This document shows positions 51,250 to 60,483 of a stretch of DNA of 64,000 bases, in pieces. The first letter of the stretch is position 1; each line of letters opens with the position of its first letter. The translations under genes were made by a program, and so were the position numbers. The stretch is from Catenovulum maritimum (GTDB lineage: Bacteria > Pseudomonadota > Gammaproteobacteria > Enterobacterales > Alteromonadaceae): NCBI RefSeq assembly GCF_001050375.1, contig NZ_KQ130482.1, forward strand, positions 574,954-638,953. The letters are read 5' to 3'. The notes under the pieces are model-generated. The model saw only the letters and a list, made by a program, of their open reading frames with translations, was not told the origin of the DNA and did not search any database.

Positions 51250-52635
51250 ATGGAAAACACAACGATTGAATTTAATGAAGTTGATTATATTGTGCCTACG
51301 GAAACATTTAGCATTGAATATTCTTATTTAAGTAAACAAGGCTTTCCTTTTATAAAAGAATTTTTGCTTAAAGCACTTTATATTTCACCGCTTTCGAAGT
51401 TTGAACTGTCTTCGTTTTTTGGCTTTAACCAGCGTGAATTGGCAGCTGCTATTGAAGAGCCTATCAGCAAAGGTGAAGTTGCATATTCTGACGAAGGAAA
51501 GCTATTTTTAACTACATTGGCAAAAGGTTATTTTTCATCATTAGATGATAAACCTATGATTGAAAAGCCACAATCTCGAACTTCTTCTGTTTCATTTGAA
51601 TTAACTGGGTTTAATAAAGTTAAAAACCAGCATGAAAACTGGCACACAGGTCTTCGTTTAAATGTTAATCATGAAGTACAAAGCTTAAGTGAACAGCATG
51701 CAAGAGCTATGTTTACTAAACACTTTCAGCAGCTAGTAGAAAGAGGTGAATTGGGTGTTATTAAAACTCATGATAACTCGTTACCAAGCCTTTATTCAGT
51801 TGATAAAGTGTCTAGAAAGAAAACTATCGCTCACAGAGTTAAGCGTAAGTTTGAGGTAGATTTAGACAGCCGAATTAAGCCTTTTTACGTTGATAAACTT
51901 TACGAAAATGATGAGGCGATAACACAGGCTATTGCACAAGAAACTGACAACATTAGATTGGGTAACAACCTAGATAGCATTGCTGCCGCATGGGATGCTT
52001 TTGAAGATATGTCTGTTAGTCGTTTTATCAAAGATGACAGTATCGACTTTCGAGGAATGCTGGCTGAAATGGTAGCGGGCTCTTTTGATAAACCGTATGA
52101 GCTTTTAGTTGGTCCATTATATGGTAAGCAACCTTGGAATGTTATTGAAAACAATTTAAAGAAACTCAAGCCCCATAAAAATGTGCAAAAACCAAGAGAG
52201 CTATGTTGGTTTGGTGCTAATACTCGTTATTGGGGAATGAGTGAAGGCTTTATTAAAGCTAAAGATAGCCTGAATAACTATAAAACGAATGGAAAAAATA
52301 CCAATTATAAGCTGAAGGTGTATTTACCTTGTGATGACCATCAGAATGATGAAATGCAAGCTGGTAAAGCATGGAAACACAAATTAGGTAGCATTGAGTT
52401 TTGTGAAGGTATTAGAAACGGCTTATTTGATGGTAGCGTTGAGGTTTTACTTTTAGATAATGAATTTGCAGCGGTAAGTTATCACTTATCACTGCCTGAC
52501 CTTAGCCCTGTTCACGTACCTCTAGGTTTTTTCACTACTGACCAAAAGTTAGTTGCCAAAATAGCTAACGTTGCTAGTGAGTTTTTGAAAGGCTCGGTAT
52601 CTCACGGTAAACCGAATTTAATCGGTAAGTTATAA
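51250..52635 (+). CDS. Uncharacterised partner of the helicase protein
   Basis: A 461-residue soluble protein. Residues about 30-95 look like a winged helix (FIKEFLLKALYISPLSKFEL, then FFGFNQRELAAAIEEPISKG). The remaining 350 residues are not recognised. Near the C-terminus HGKPNLIG could be a decayed HxKxxxxD motif of a phospholipase D domain, as in the partner of Mokosh helicases, but this is weak. It begins five bases after the giant protein's stop and is probably translated with it. Confidence 0.65.
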   Translation: MENTTIEFNEVDYIVPTETFSIEYSYLSKQGFPFIKEFLLKALYISPLSKFELSSFFGFNQRELAAAIEEPISKGEVAYSDEGKLFLTTLAKGYFSSLDDKPMIEKPQSRTSSVSFELTGFNKVKNQHENWHTGLRLNVNHEVQSLSEQHARAMFTKHFQQLVERGELGVIKTHDNSLPSLYSVDKVSRKKTIAHRVKRKFEVDLDSRIKPFYVDKLYENDEAITQAIAQETDNIRLGNNLDSIAAAWDAFEDMSVSRFIKDDSIDFRGMLAEMVAGSFDKPYELLVGPLYGKQPWNVIENNLKKLKPHKNVQKPRELCWFGANTRYWGMSEGFIKAKDSLNNYKTNGKNTNYKLKVYLPCDDHQNDEMQAGKAWKHKLGSIEFCEGIRNGLFDGSVEVLLLDNEFAAVSYHLSLPDLSPVHVPLGFFTTDQKLVAKIANVASEFLKGSVSHGKPNLIGKL

Positions 52636-52661
52636 TAATCAAAGAATTTTCTGAGGCGTAT

Positions 52662-52715
52662 ATGAAGTTTACAGAAGCACAATTAGAAGCAGCCATTATA
52701 GAGTTACTGGTTGAT
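52662..52715 (+). pseudogene. hsdR: Third, very short copy of the hsdR 5' end
   Basis: ATG AAG TTT ACA GAA GCA and the next 30 or so bases encode KFTEAQLEAAIIELL, the same start as hsdR at 53765. Unlike the copy at 39842 it differs at several synonymous sites, so it is an older or different allele. Homology stops near 52715, just before the RhuM-Fic gene. Confidence 0.85.
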
Positions 52716-52785
52716 CTAGAACTTTTATACATTTCAGGTAATTGCATAGTTAAATAATATAGATGAAGACTCACTGAGAAATAAC

Positions 52786-53760
52786 ATGAACCAAATTGAA
52801 ATTTATCAAAACGAAGAGGGTGCATTAGAGCTACCCGTTGCTCTAAAGGGCGATACCGCGTGGTTGTCGCAAGCGCAAATGATATTACTATTTGGACGAG
52901 ATAAGTCGGTTATTTCTCGACATATTCGCAATATCTTTAAAGAAGGTGAGTTAGAGCGGGAGGCAGTTGTTGCAAAATATGCAACAACTGCCGAAGACGG
53001 AAAAACGTATCAAGTAGATCACTATAATCTAGATGTCATTATATCGGTGGGCTATCGTGTAAAATCGCAACAAGGTGTGCGTTTTCGTCAGTGGGCGACT
53101 AAAACCTTAAAGCAGCACTTAATTCAAGGTTACACCATTAACCAACAACGCTTTGAGCGCAATAGCCAAGAGTTAGAACAGGCGTTAAAACTAATTAATA
53201 ATGCGCTTAAAAATCCCGAAATCAATAAAGATACCAGCAAAGGTTTAGCTGAAATTGTTAGCCGTTATACACAAACTTTCTTATGGTTACAGCGTTATGA
53301 TGAAGGGCTATTGGATGAGCCTGTTGGTAAAAGTGGCGGTCAGTTAATTTCAACCACTGATGCGATGCAAGCGCTCAATACGTTAAAAGCCCAGCTAATA
53401 GCCAAAGGTGAAGCGACTAGCTTATTTGCTCAACCTCGTGGTGATGGTTTAGATAGCTTATTAGGTAATTTAGAACAAACGGTATTTGGTGAACCTGCTT
53501 ACCCAACGATAGAAAGCAAAGCCGCGCACTTGTTATATTTTGTGGTGAAGAATCATCCATTTTCAGACGGCAATAAACGCAGTGGGGCATTTTTATTTGT
53601 CGATTTTTTATATCGTAATCATCATTTGTACGCTGACAATGGCGAGCCTGTTATTAACGATACTGGCTTAGCTGCATTGACCTTATTAGTGGCAGAGTCC
53701 GCACCCGATCAAAAAGAAACCATTATACGATTAATTATGAATATGTTGGCAAGGAGCTAA
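52786..53760 (+). CDS. RhuM-Fic fusion protein
   Basis: A 324-residue protein. Residues about 1-140 match the RhuM (virulence-associated) N-terminal domain: ALKGDTAWLSQAQMILLFGR, KSVISRHIRNIF, VDHYNLDVIISVGYRVKSQQ and VRFRQWATKTLKQHL. Residues about 220-320 form a Fic/Doc fold with NHPFSDGNKRSGAFLFVDFL (His257), the Doc-type motif with Lys-Arg. RhuM-Fic genes are common companions of type I systems. It ends 4 bases before hsdR. Target and activity unknown. Confidence 0.87.
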   Translation: MNQIEIYQNEEGALELPVALKGDTAWLSQAQMILLFGRDKSVISRHIRNIFKEGELEREAVVAKYATTAEDGKTYQVDHYNLDVIISVGYRVKSQQGVRFRQWATKTLKQHLIQGYTINQQRFERNSQELEQALKLINNALKNPEINKDTSKGLAEIVSRYTQTFLWLQRYDEGLLDEPVGKSGGQLISTTDAMQALNTLKAQLIAKGEATSLFAQPRGDGLDSLLGNLEQTVFGEPAYPTIESKAAHLLYFVVKNHPFSDGNKRSGAFLFVDFLYRNHHLYADNGEPVINDTGLAALTLLVAESAPDQKETIIRLIMNMLARS

Positions 53761-53764
53761 ACCG

Positions 53765-56700
53765 TTGAAGTTTACAGAAGCACAATTAGAAGCGGCGATT
53801 ATCGAATTATTGGGTGAGCAGGGTTATCCCTATACCTCTGGTTCAGATTTGGCTAGGCAACCTGAGCAAGTGCTCATTAAAGATGACTTACGAGCCTATT
53901 TAGCTAATCGTTATGCTGCTGATGAAATTACCACAGGTGAAATTGATAGCATTATCCTACAACTCGAAACCTTGCCTGTAGGTGACTTATATGAAAGCAA
54001 TAAAACCTTCTGTAAATGGTTAAGTGATGGCTTTTTATTAAAGCGTGAATCAGGTAGTAAGCCAGGTGAAGTTTCTAAAAAAGATTTATATATTCAGCTA
54101 ATTGATTATGACCAAGTAAACAGCGAAGAAGTAGCTGTTGCTCAAGAGTCATATGAAGCGTTACCTATGGCAGCTGAGCCAAGCGTACCTTATGTTGCAA
54201 CAACACAGCACAACATTTTTAAAATCGTTAACCAGTTAGAAATTGATAGCCCATCTGCCGATAACTCAAAACGTATTCCTGATGGTATTTTATATATCAA
54301 CGGTTTACCTGTGGTTGTGTTTGAATTTAAGAGTGCTATTCGAGAAGAGCAAGCTAATATTTACGAAGCATACAAACAACTGACCATTCGTTATCGCCGT
54401 GATATTCCCCAGTTATTTGTTTTTAATGCATTGTGCGTTATTAGCGATGGTGTAAATAATAAAATGGGCAATGTATTTGCACCCTATGATTTTTATTATG
54501 CATGGCGCAAAGTTACGGGTGATGAATCAATTGAACAAGATGGCATTAATGGCTTGCATACTATGTTGCAGGGCTTGTTTGATAAAGAACGTTTGTGTGA
54601 TGTTATTCGTAACTTTATTTACTTTCCTGATAAATCTAAAGGTGAAGTAAAAATAGTTTGTCGTTACCCACAATATTACGCTGCTAGAAAGCTCTATGAG
54701 AATATTAAAAAAGAGCGAAAACTACCTAATGGCCAAGGCGGCAGTGGTAAAGGCGGAACGTATTTTGGTGCAACGGGCTGTGGTAAAAGCTTTACCATGC
54801 AGTTTTTATCACGGCTTTTAATGAAAAGCGTTGAGTTTGAAAGCCCGACCATCGTATTAATAACTGATAGAACAGATTTAGATGATCAACTATCTCAACA
54901 ATTCTCCAATGCTAAAAGCTATATTGGCGATGATCATATTGTTAGTGTTGAAAGCCGCGACCAATTAAGACAACTACTTAAAGGCCGACAAAGTGGTGGT
55001 GTGTTTTTAACTACAATTCATAAATTTACTGAAGATATAGAAGTATTAACCGAACGCACTAATGTTATTTGTATTTCTGATGAGGCACATCGTAGCCAGG
55101 TTAATTTAGACCAAAAAATCACTATTACCGATAAAGGTGTAAAACGTACCTTTGGTTTTGCTAAGTACTTACATGACTCTTTACCTAACGCGACTTTTGT
55201 TGGTTTTACTGGCACGCCTATTGACGCCACGTTAGATGTATTTGGTAAGGTTATTGATGCTTATACCATGTCAGAGTCAGTTAAAGATGAAATAACGGTG
55301 CGTATTGTTTATGAAGGACGTGCAGCAAAAGTATTGTTGAACAACGCTAAGCTTGAAGAAATAGAGGCTTATTATAAGCAATGTGAAGATTCTGGTAGCA
55401 ATGAACATCAAATAGAAGAAAGCAAAAAAGCTACTTCGAGTATGAATTCAATTTTGGGCGACCCTGATCGTATCCGTACTCTGGCTAAAGATTTTGTTGA
55501 ACACTATGAAGGCCGCATCAATGAGGGTTCTACCATAAAAGGTAAAGCCATGTTTGTAAGTAGTTCTCGTGAGATTGCTTACCTGTTTTATCAGGAACTT
55601 GAAGAGTTACGCCCACAATGGTTTGAAGTAAAAGAAGCAGAGGATATTGAACAATATTCAGAACAAGAGCGGAAAGGAGCCGTCAGCGCAGGTAAATTAG
55701 CCAAACCTATGGAACGTGTCAAAATGGTTATGACACGTGGTAAAGATGATCCAGAAGCCTTGTATAACTTACTAGGAACTAAAGAGTACCGTAAAGAGTT
55801 AGACCGTCAATTTAAGAATGATAAATCTAATTTTAAAATCGCTATTGTTGTAGATATGTGGCTTACCGGTTTTGATGTACCGTTCCTTGACACCATTTAT
55901 ATTGATAAACCACTGCAAAAGCATAGCCTCATTCAAACCATCTCTCGTGTTAACCGTAAGTTTTCTGGTAAACATAAAGGCTTAGTAGTTGATTACATTG
56001 GCATTAAAACTGCGATGAATAAAGCGTTAGCGCAGTTCTCAAAGTCAGAAGAAACTAACTTTGAAGATATCAATCAGTCGGTTATTGCCGTTAAAGATCA
56101 TTTAGATTTACTCAATCGTATCTTCCATAAATTCGATTCCTCGCCTTATTTCACTGGCGAGCCAGTGGCACAGTTAAATTGTTTAAATAATGCGGCTGAA
56201 TTTGTATTATCAGTTGGCAAAATTGAGAAACGATTCATGGCGTTAGTTAAGCGTTTAAAAGCGGCTTATGATGTTTGTTGTGGTAGCGAGAAGCTATCTC
56301 AACAAGAACGCGACTTTATTCATTTCTATCTTGCTGTGCGCTCTATCATCTACAAGTTAACTAAAGGTGATGCACCTGATACGGCACAAATGAACGCCAA
56401 AGTGCGTGAAATGATTGCAGAGGCACTAAAAAGTGATGGTGTTGAGGAAATATTTAAACTTGATGGCAGTGATGGTGAAATTGATATTTTTGATGAAGAC
56501 TATCTTGCCAAAATTGGCAAGATAAAGCTGCCCAATACCAAGATAATGTTACTTCAAAAAATGTTAGCAAAAGCTATTGATGAAATGAAAAAGGTTAATC
56601 TTGCTCAGGGTGTTGATTTCACCAAACGCTTTAAAGCTTTAGTTGAAAAATATAATGAACGAAAAGAAGAAGATGTATTGGTGAGCGAAGTATTAGAAGA

Positions 56701-57061
56701 CTTCTCCGATGAGATCATCAATATGTTTACCGACCTTAAAACCGAGATGGACTCTAACGATGACCTAGGTATTAGCTTTGAAGAAAAAGCATTTTACGAC
56801 ATTCTTAAATCGTTAGCTGTTAAGTATGACTTTACCTATCCAGACGGTAAGTTGATTGAGTTATCACAAGCGGTAAAAGAAGTTGTTGATGATAAAGCCA
56901 AATATACCGACTGGAATAACCGTGACGATATTAAAGCTGAGTTAAAAGTGGATTTAATTATGCTGCTAGCAAGGTTTGGCTACCCGCCTGTAAGCCGTGA
57001 CGAAGTATACAAAGAGATTTTTGCACAGGCTGAGAACTTTAAGAAAAATAGAGCGGAATAG
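53765..57061 (+). CDS. hsdR: Type I restriction enzyme motor and endonuclease subunit HsdR
   Basis: A 1098-residue subunit starting with TTG, supported by GGAG upstream and by the two duplicate copies that begin at the same codon (ATG there). The N-terminal endonuclease has DGILYINGLPVVVFEFKSA (about 173-190, D...ExK). The SF2 motor has GATGCGKS from about 335 and DEAH at 439-442, with helicase domain 2 including IVVDMWLTGFDVPFLDTIYI and QTISRVNRKF. A helical C-terminal domain binds the methylase. With HsdM and HsdS it cleaves unmodified DNA after translocation. Confidence 0.95.
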   Translation: MKFTEAQLEAAIIELLGEQGYPYTSGSDLARQPEQVLIKDDLRAYLANRYAADEITTGEIDSIILQLETLPVGDLYESNKTFCKWLSDGFLLKRESGSKPGEVSKKDLYIQLIDYDQVNSEEVAVAQESYEALPMAAEPSVPYVATTQHNIFKIVNQLEIDSPSADNSKRIPDGILYINGLPVVVFEFKSAIREEQANIYEAYKQLTIRYRRDIPQLFVFNALCVISDGVNNKMGNVFAPYDFYYAWRKVTGDESIEQDGINGLHTMLQGLFDKERLCDVIRNFIYFPDKSKGEVKIVCRYPQYYAARKLYENIKKERKLPNGQGGSGKGGTYFGATGCGKSFTMQFLSRLLMKSVEFESPTIVLITDRTDLDDQLSQQFSNAKSYIGDDHIVSVESRDQLRQLLKGRQSGGVFLTTIHKFTEDIEVLTERTNVICISDEAHRSQVNLDQKITITDKGVKRTFGFAKYLHDSLPNATFVGFTGTPIDATLDVFGKVIDAYTMSESVKDEITVRIVYEGRAAKVLLNNAKLEEIEAYYKQCEDSGSNEHQIEESKKATSSMNSILGDPDRIRTLAKDFVEHYEGRINEGSTIKGKAMFVSSSREIAYLFYQELEELRPQWFEVKEAEDIEQYSEQERKGAVSAGKLAKPMERVKMVMTRGKDDPEALYNLLGTKEYRKELDRQFKNDKSNFKIAIVVDMWLTGFDVPFLDTIYIDKPLQKHSLIQTISRVNRKFSGKHKGLVVDYIGIKTAMNKALAQFSKSEETNFEDINQSVIAVKDHLDLLNRIFHKFDSSPYFTGEPVAQLNCLNNAAEFVLSVGKIEKRFMALVKRLKAAYDVCCGSEKLSQQERDFIHFYLAVRSIIYKLTKGDAPDTAQMNAKVREMIAEALKSDGVEEIFKLDGSDGEIDIFDEDYLAKIGKIKLPNTKIMLLQKMLAKAIDEMKKVNLAQGVDFTKRFKALVEKYNERKEEDVLVSEVLEDFSDEIINMFTDLKTEMDSNDDLGISFEEKAFYDILKSLAVKYDFTYPDGKLIELSQAVKEVVDDKAKYTDWNNRDDIKAELKVDLIMLLARFGYPPVSRDEVYKEIFAQAENFKKNRAE

Positions 57062-57069
57062 AGAACATT

Positions 57070-57498
57070 ATGATAAAAGGACGACAAATAAAAATTTACC
57101 TTGCAGATGGAACCGTAACAGGTTTTCGGCATGCTGAAATTATGGGATGGACTGGTCAGGCCCTATCGATACCTAGGAACCGAGTAAAAGAGCTCAGTGA
57201 TTGGGAAGAAAGTCATAGACCAGGGGTATATTTTTTATTTGGCGTTGATGCCGAGTCTGGAAATAGTGCCGTTTATATCGGTGAGGCTGAGCAAGTATCT
57301 TCACGTATTTATCAAAAATTTATCAGGTAAAGATTTTTGGAACGAGGTTGTTTGTTTCACCAATAAAGATGAAAACTTAACAAAACTCACGTTAAATACC
57401 TTGAGTCAAGACTAGTCGCTTTAACCGATAAAGCTAATCGCTATGTTCTACTAAATGGCAACCAACCTCCACAAGCTGTACTGTATCAGAATAAGTAA
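57070..57498 (+). pseudogene. Frameshifted GIY-YIG nuclease-domain gene
   Basis: The frame from ATG 57070 gives GVYFLFGVDAESGNSAVYIG, the GIY-YIG core, then stops early at 57330. Matching sequence resumes in another frame (GKDFWNEVVCFTNKDENLTK) and again in a third (YLESRLVALTDKANRYVLLN) to the stop at 57498. At least two frame breaks show that it is decayed. It follows hsdR by 8 bases and was probably a nuclease accessory of the island. Confidence 0.8.
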
Positions 57499-57769
57499 AC
57501 TCAACTCAACTATAGCTAACACTTCCCAACATCCAATTATTTATAATTGATGGATTTTGCTTGCAGCTATCTAGTATAGATAAACACTAGCGTTGAACTG
57601 AAATTCTGAGTATCCAGTTATCAGAGGATTAGTTTTTTGTATGCCCAATAAGTGATTGGCATTGATAGAGTTCTTAAATTATATTGTTGAGATTAAATAA
57701 GAGTGAACGGACTAGAGTGTAGTTATCCGTTTTATGTAAGGTTAATATTTCCTAAGCGCTGGAGTTGGA
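57499..57769. other. Intergenic spacer after the GIY-YIG relic
   Basis: About 270 AT-rich bases. A loose resemblance to the dispersed repeat (GCGTTGAA then TATCCAG near 57590-57630) is visible, but nothing else is supported. Confidence 0.3.
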
Positions 57770-58312
57770 ATGGAGTTCGAAATTCGTACGAAAAATGCTG
57801 AATTTTGGTTTTCGCAAGCAAGCCAAATGTATGAAGCTTCAAAAATTTTATATGCTGAATTATCCGATAGAAAACAAACCAAAAATTCTTCTGATAACGA
57901 TAGAAAAGTAGGTGCACATAAAGGTTCTCTATTTTTCCTAGGTATTTCTATCGAAAATGCTATTAAGGTTTTTTTTGCATACAAAGATAAAATTCAGGTA
58001 GAAGATGGAAAATTAAAAGTAAAAAACTCATTTCCACTTAATAAGGCAAGCCCGCATGATCTTCTTGCTTTAGCTATTGCTATAGAGCTTGAACTGCTTG
58101 ATGAAGAAAAAGAGCTATTATCTCGTCTCAGCGTATTTACTATATGGGCGGGTAAATATGGAACACCTCTGAGTGAATCTGATTTAAATAAAGCGCAAGG
58201 GTTACTAATTCAAAGCGAAATAGATTACCAAGTAGCTGCATTGTTTATTGACAAATTAAAAAATAAATCAGGGTTTAATCACAATACTGGCTGGCCTCAA
58301 TTGAACCTATAA
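57770..58312 (+). CDS. Small helical protein, possibly HEPN-like
   Basis: A 180-residue helical protein. KNAEFWFSQASQMYEASKIL and SLFFLGISIENAIKVFFAYK resemble the paired helices of HEPN-type proteins, which include many toxins and abortive-infection factors. A typical R-x4-6-H catalytic motif is not clearly placed (SDNDRKVGAH is the nearest). It is a single gene with its own start, at the edge of the defence island. Function not known. Confidence 0.5.
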   Translation: MEFEIRTKNAEFWFSQASQMYEASKILYAELSDRKQTKNSSDNDRKVGAHKGSLFFLGISIENAIKVFFAYKDKIQVEDGKLKVKNSFPLNKASPHDLLALAIAIELELLDEEKELLSRLSVFTIWAGKYGTPLSESDLNKAQGLLIQSEIDYQVAALFIDKLKNKSGFNHNTGWPQLNL

Positions 58313-58391
58313 CAAGTTAATTAGGCTCAAGAGAACTAGTATAAATCAATTTATATTTTAAAAGCCTGTCTCCAAGATTCAAGGATATGTA

Positions 58392-58862
58392 ATGTCACCT
58401 GAAAATATAATACAAATATTAACAACAGAATTAGATGGCGTTGCACCTAAAGCCAGTTGGGGTGAAACCGCCTTATTTTATAATCCGGGTAATCTACTCC
58501 CGAATGGTGTCTATTTTTGCACTATCAAAGAAAAGGATGGTGATCATGATAAGTCGTCAAATTTAAAACGTGACTCTATCTTTAGGTTGAGTATTGGTGT
58601 TGGTAAAGATAATTACGAAAAGCACTTTGGTACTAAACCTAAGCGTCCTGCAAAAGGTTGTATCGTAAATACTGGCCATGACTTTACTAAACTAGATGAA
58701 TTAATGCCTCATCCAATTTATGCATGGATGTCTTGGGTTCAAATTCTATCACCTTCTAAAGCTTCGTTTGATTTAATCCTACCTTTGATTAAAGATGCTC
58801 ATGCGATCGCATCGTTAAATTTTAATAAAAAAGTGACTAAAAATAAGGGCCAAGCCGTATAG
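58392..58862 (+). CDS. DUF6194-like conserved hypothetical protein
   Basis: A 156-residue soluble protein. SWGETALFYNPGNLLPNG, SNLKRDSIFRLSIGVGKDNY, YEKHFGTKPKRPAKGCIVNT and DFTKLDELMPHPIYAWMSWV match a DUF6194-type family as I recall it. No function is known. It stands alone, 80 bases after the helical gene and before the metY pair. Confidence 0.6.
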   Translation: MSPENIIQILTTELDGVAPKASWGETALFYNPGNLLPNGVYFCTIKEKDGDHDKSSNLKRDSIFRLSIGVGKDNYEKHFGTKPKRPAKGCIVNTGHDFTKLDELMPHPIYAWMSWVQILSPSKASFDLILPLIKDAHAIASLNFNKKVTKNKGQAV

Positions 58863-59190
58863 CTAAATCACAGCTCAGCTATAGCTCAAGTGGTTAAAGT
58901 TAGGAAATATCAGTTGGCTTTGTTGAGTGCTTTCTTACTTTACCCTTTAAACTACCAAGACATGTTAAAATTGGTTTTGTGAGTTTAGTAAGGCATACAA
59001 AATCTCGCTAAATCATAAAGCGGCTAAATGATTTATTGATCGGATTGTGTGAAGATATCACTTATTTTATCTGGCGATTACTAGCGAATTTAACGCAGTT
59101 ATCAGGAAAAAGACCTTCCAGAAAGCTAGTTGTTACCCCTAGTAAAGGTTAACGAGCTCGGGTATAAAAACCATACAGGAATTATATTAA
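58863..59190. other. Intergenic region before the metY pair
   Basis: About 330 bases without a gene. It contains a half copy of the dispersed repeat (59084-59153) and presumably the promoter of metY. No clear regulator site or riboswitch was recognised. Confidence 0.5.
59084..59153. repeat. Half copy of the dispersed inverted-repeat element
   Basis: AATTTAACGCAGTTAT, AGGAAAAA, AGAAAGCTAGTTGTTA and AGTAAAGGTTAA follow in the same order as in the right half of the element at 13681-13881. The left arm is missing. Confidence 0.55.
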
Positions 59191-60471
59191 ATGAAATTAG
59201 AAACTTTAGCGTTACACCATGGTTATGAGTCTGAAGCGACAACTAAAGCTGCAGCTGTTCCTATTTACCAAACCACTTCTTTTACGTTTGATAATACCCA
59301 ACATGGCGCTGACTTATTCGACTTAAAAGTCCCAGGTAATATTTATACACGTATTATGAACCCAACCACAGATGTACTCGAACAAAGAGTATCTGCTATG
59401 GAAGGGGGGATAGCAGGTTTGGCTTTGGCTTCTGGTATGGCAGCTATAACCTATGCGATTCAATGTATTACCGAAGTAGGATCTAATATTGTCAGTAGTG
59501 CCCAATTATATGGCGGTACTTATAATTTATTCGCCCATACCTTGCCACACCAAGGGGTTGAGGTGCGTATGGTACAGGCCGATGATTTTGACGGTTTTGA
59601 TGCAGCTATAGATGAAAATACCCGAGCTATATTTTGTGAATCTATCGGTAATCCAGCAGGGAATGTCGTTGATATTGCAAAGTTGGCAGAAATCGCGCAT
59701 AAGCACGGTGTACCACTGATTGTTGATAACACAGTTGCAACGCCTTTTTTGTGTCGGCCAATAGAGTTAGGCGCCGACATTGTTGTGCATTCTTTAACTA
59801 AATATATTGGCGGCCACGGCACCTCTGTGGGCGGGATTATCATAGATTCAGGTAAATTTGATTGGGTTGCTAACAAAGAAAGATTTAAAATGTTAAACCA
59901 ACCAGACCCTTCTTACCATGGGGTGATATATACCGAGGCTTTAGGCGAGGCTGCTTATATTGGTCGGTGTCGGGTTGTTCCTTTAAGAAACACAGGGGCA
60001 GCTATCTCACCTATGAATGCATTTCAAATTTTACAGGGCTTAGAAACATTGGGTTTACGAATGGAGCGCCATTGCGAAAATGCAGAGCAATTAGCCGCAT
60101 ATTTATCTAACCACGATAAGGTTAACTGGGTGAATTATGCCGCATTAGACAACAGCCCATACAATGCGACTTGCCAAAAAATATCGGGCGGTAAAGCGTC
60201 TGGTATTCTCAGTTTTGGCATTAAGGGCGGGGCGGAAGCTGGGGCGCAATTTATTGATGCATTGCAAATGATTTTACGCTTGGTCAATATAGGTGATGCT
60301 AAATCATTGGCTTGTCATCCTGCTTCTACAACCCATAGACAGCTAGATGCAGATGAATTGAAAAGTGCAGGTGTTAGTGCTGAATTAGTGCGTATATCGG
60401 TCGGCATTGAATGTATCGACGACATCATTGCAGATGTTAGCCAAGCCCTAGATGCAGTCACTTCAAGTTAA
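59191..60471 (+). CDS. metY: O-acetylhomoserine sulfhydrylase, copy 1
   Basis: A 426-residue PLP enzyme of the Cys/Met metabolism family. TLALHHGYESEATTKAAAVP and IYQTTSFTFDNTQHGADLF are the MetY start; the PLP lysine lies in HSLTKYIGGHGTSVGG; IGDAKSLACHPASTTHRQL is the C-terminal signature. MetY makes homocysteine from O-acetylhomoserine and sulfide. A related gamma-lyase activity cannot be excluded. It is followed after 12 bases by a close paralogue, suggesting a recent tandem duplication. Confidence 0.88.
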   Translation: MKLETLALHHGYESEATTKAAAVPIYQTTSFTFDNTQHGADLFDLKVPGNIYTRIMNPTTDVLEQRVSAMEGGIAGLALASGMAAITYAIQCITEVGSNIVSSAQLYGGTYNLFAHTLPHQGVEVRMVQADDFDGFDAAIDENTRAIFCESIGNPAGNVVDIAKLAEIAHKHGVPLIVDNTVATPFLCRPIELGADIVVHSLTKYIGGHGTSVGGIIIDSGKFDWVANKERFKMLNQPDPSYHGVIYTEALGEAAYIGRCRVVPLRNTGAAISPMNAFQILQGLETLGLRMERHCENAEQLAAYLSNHDKVNWVNYAALDNSPYNATCQKISGGKASGILSFGIKGGAEAGAQFIDALQMILRLVNIGDAKSLACHPASTTHRQLDADELKSAGVSAELVRISVGIECIDDIIADVSQALDAVTSS

Positions 60472-60483
60472 TAAGAGTAGAGA

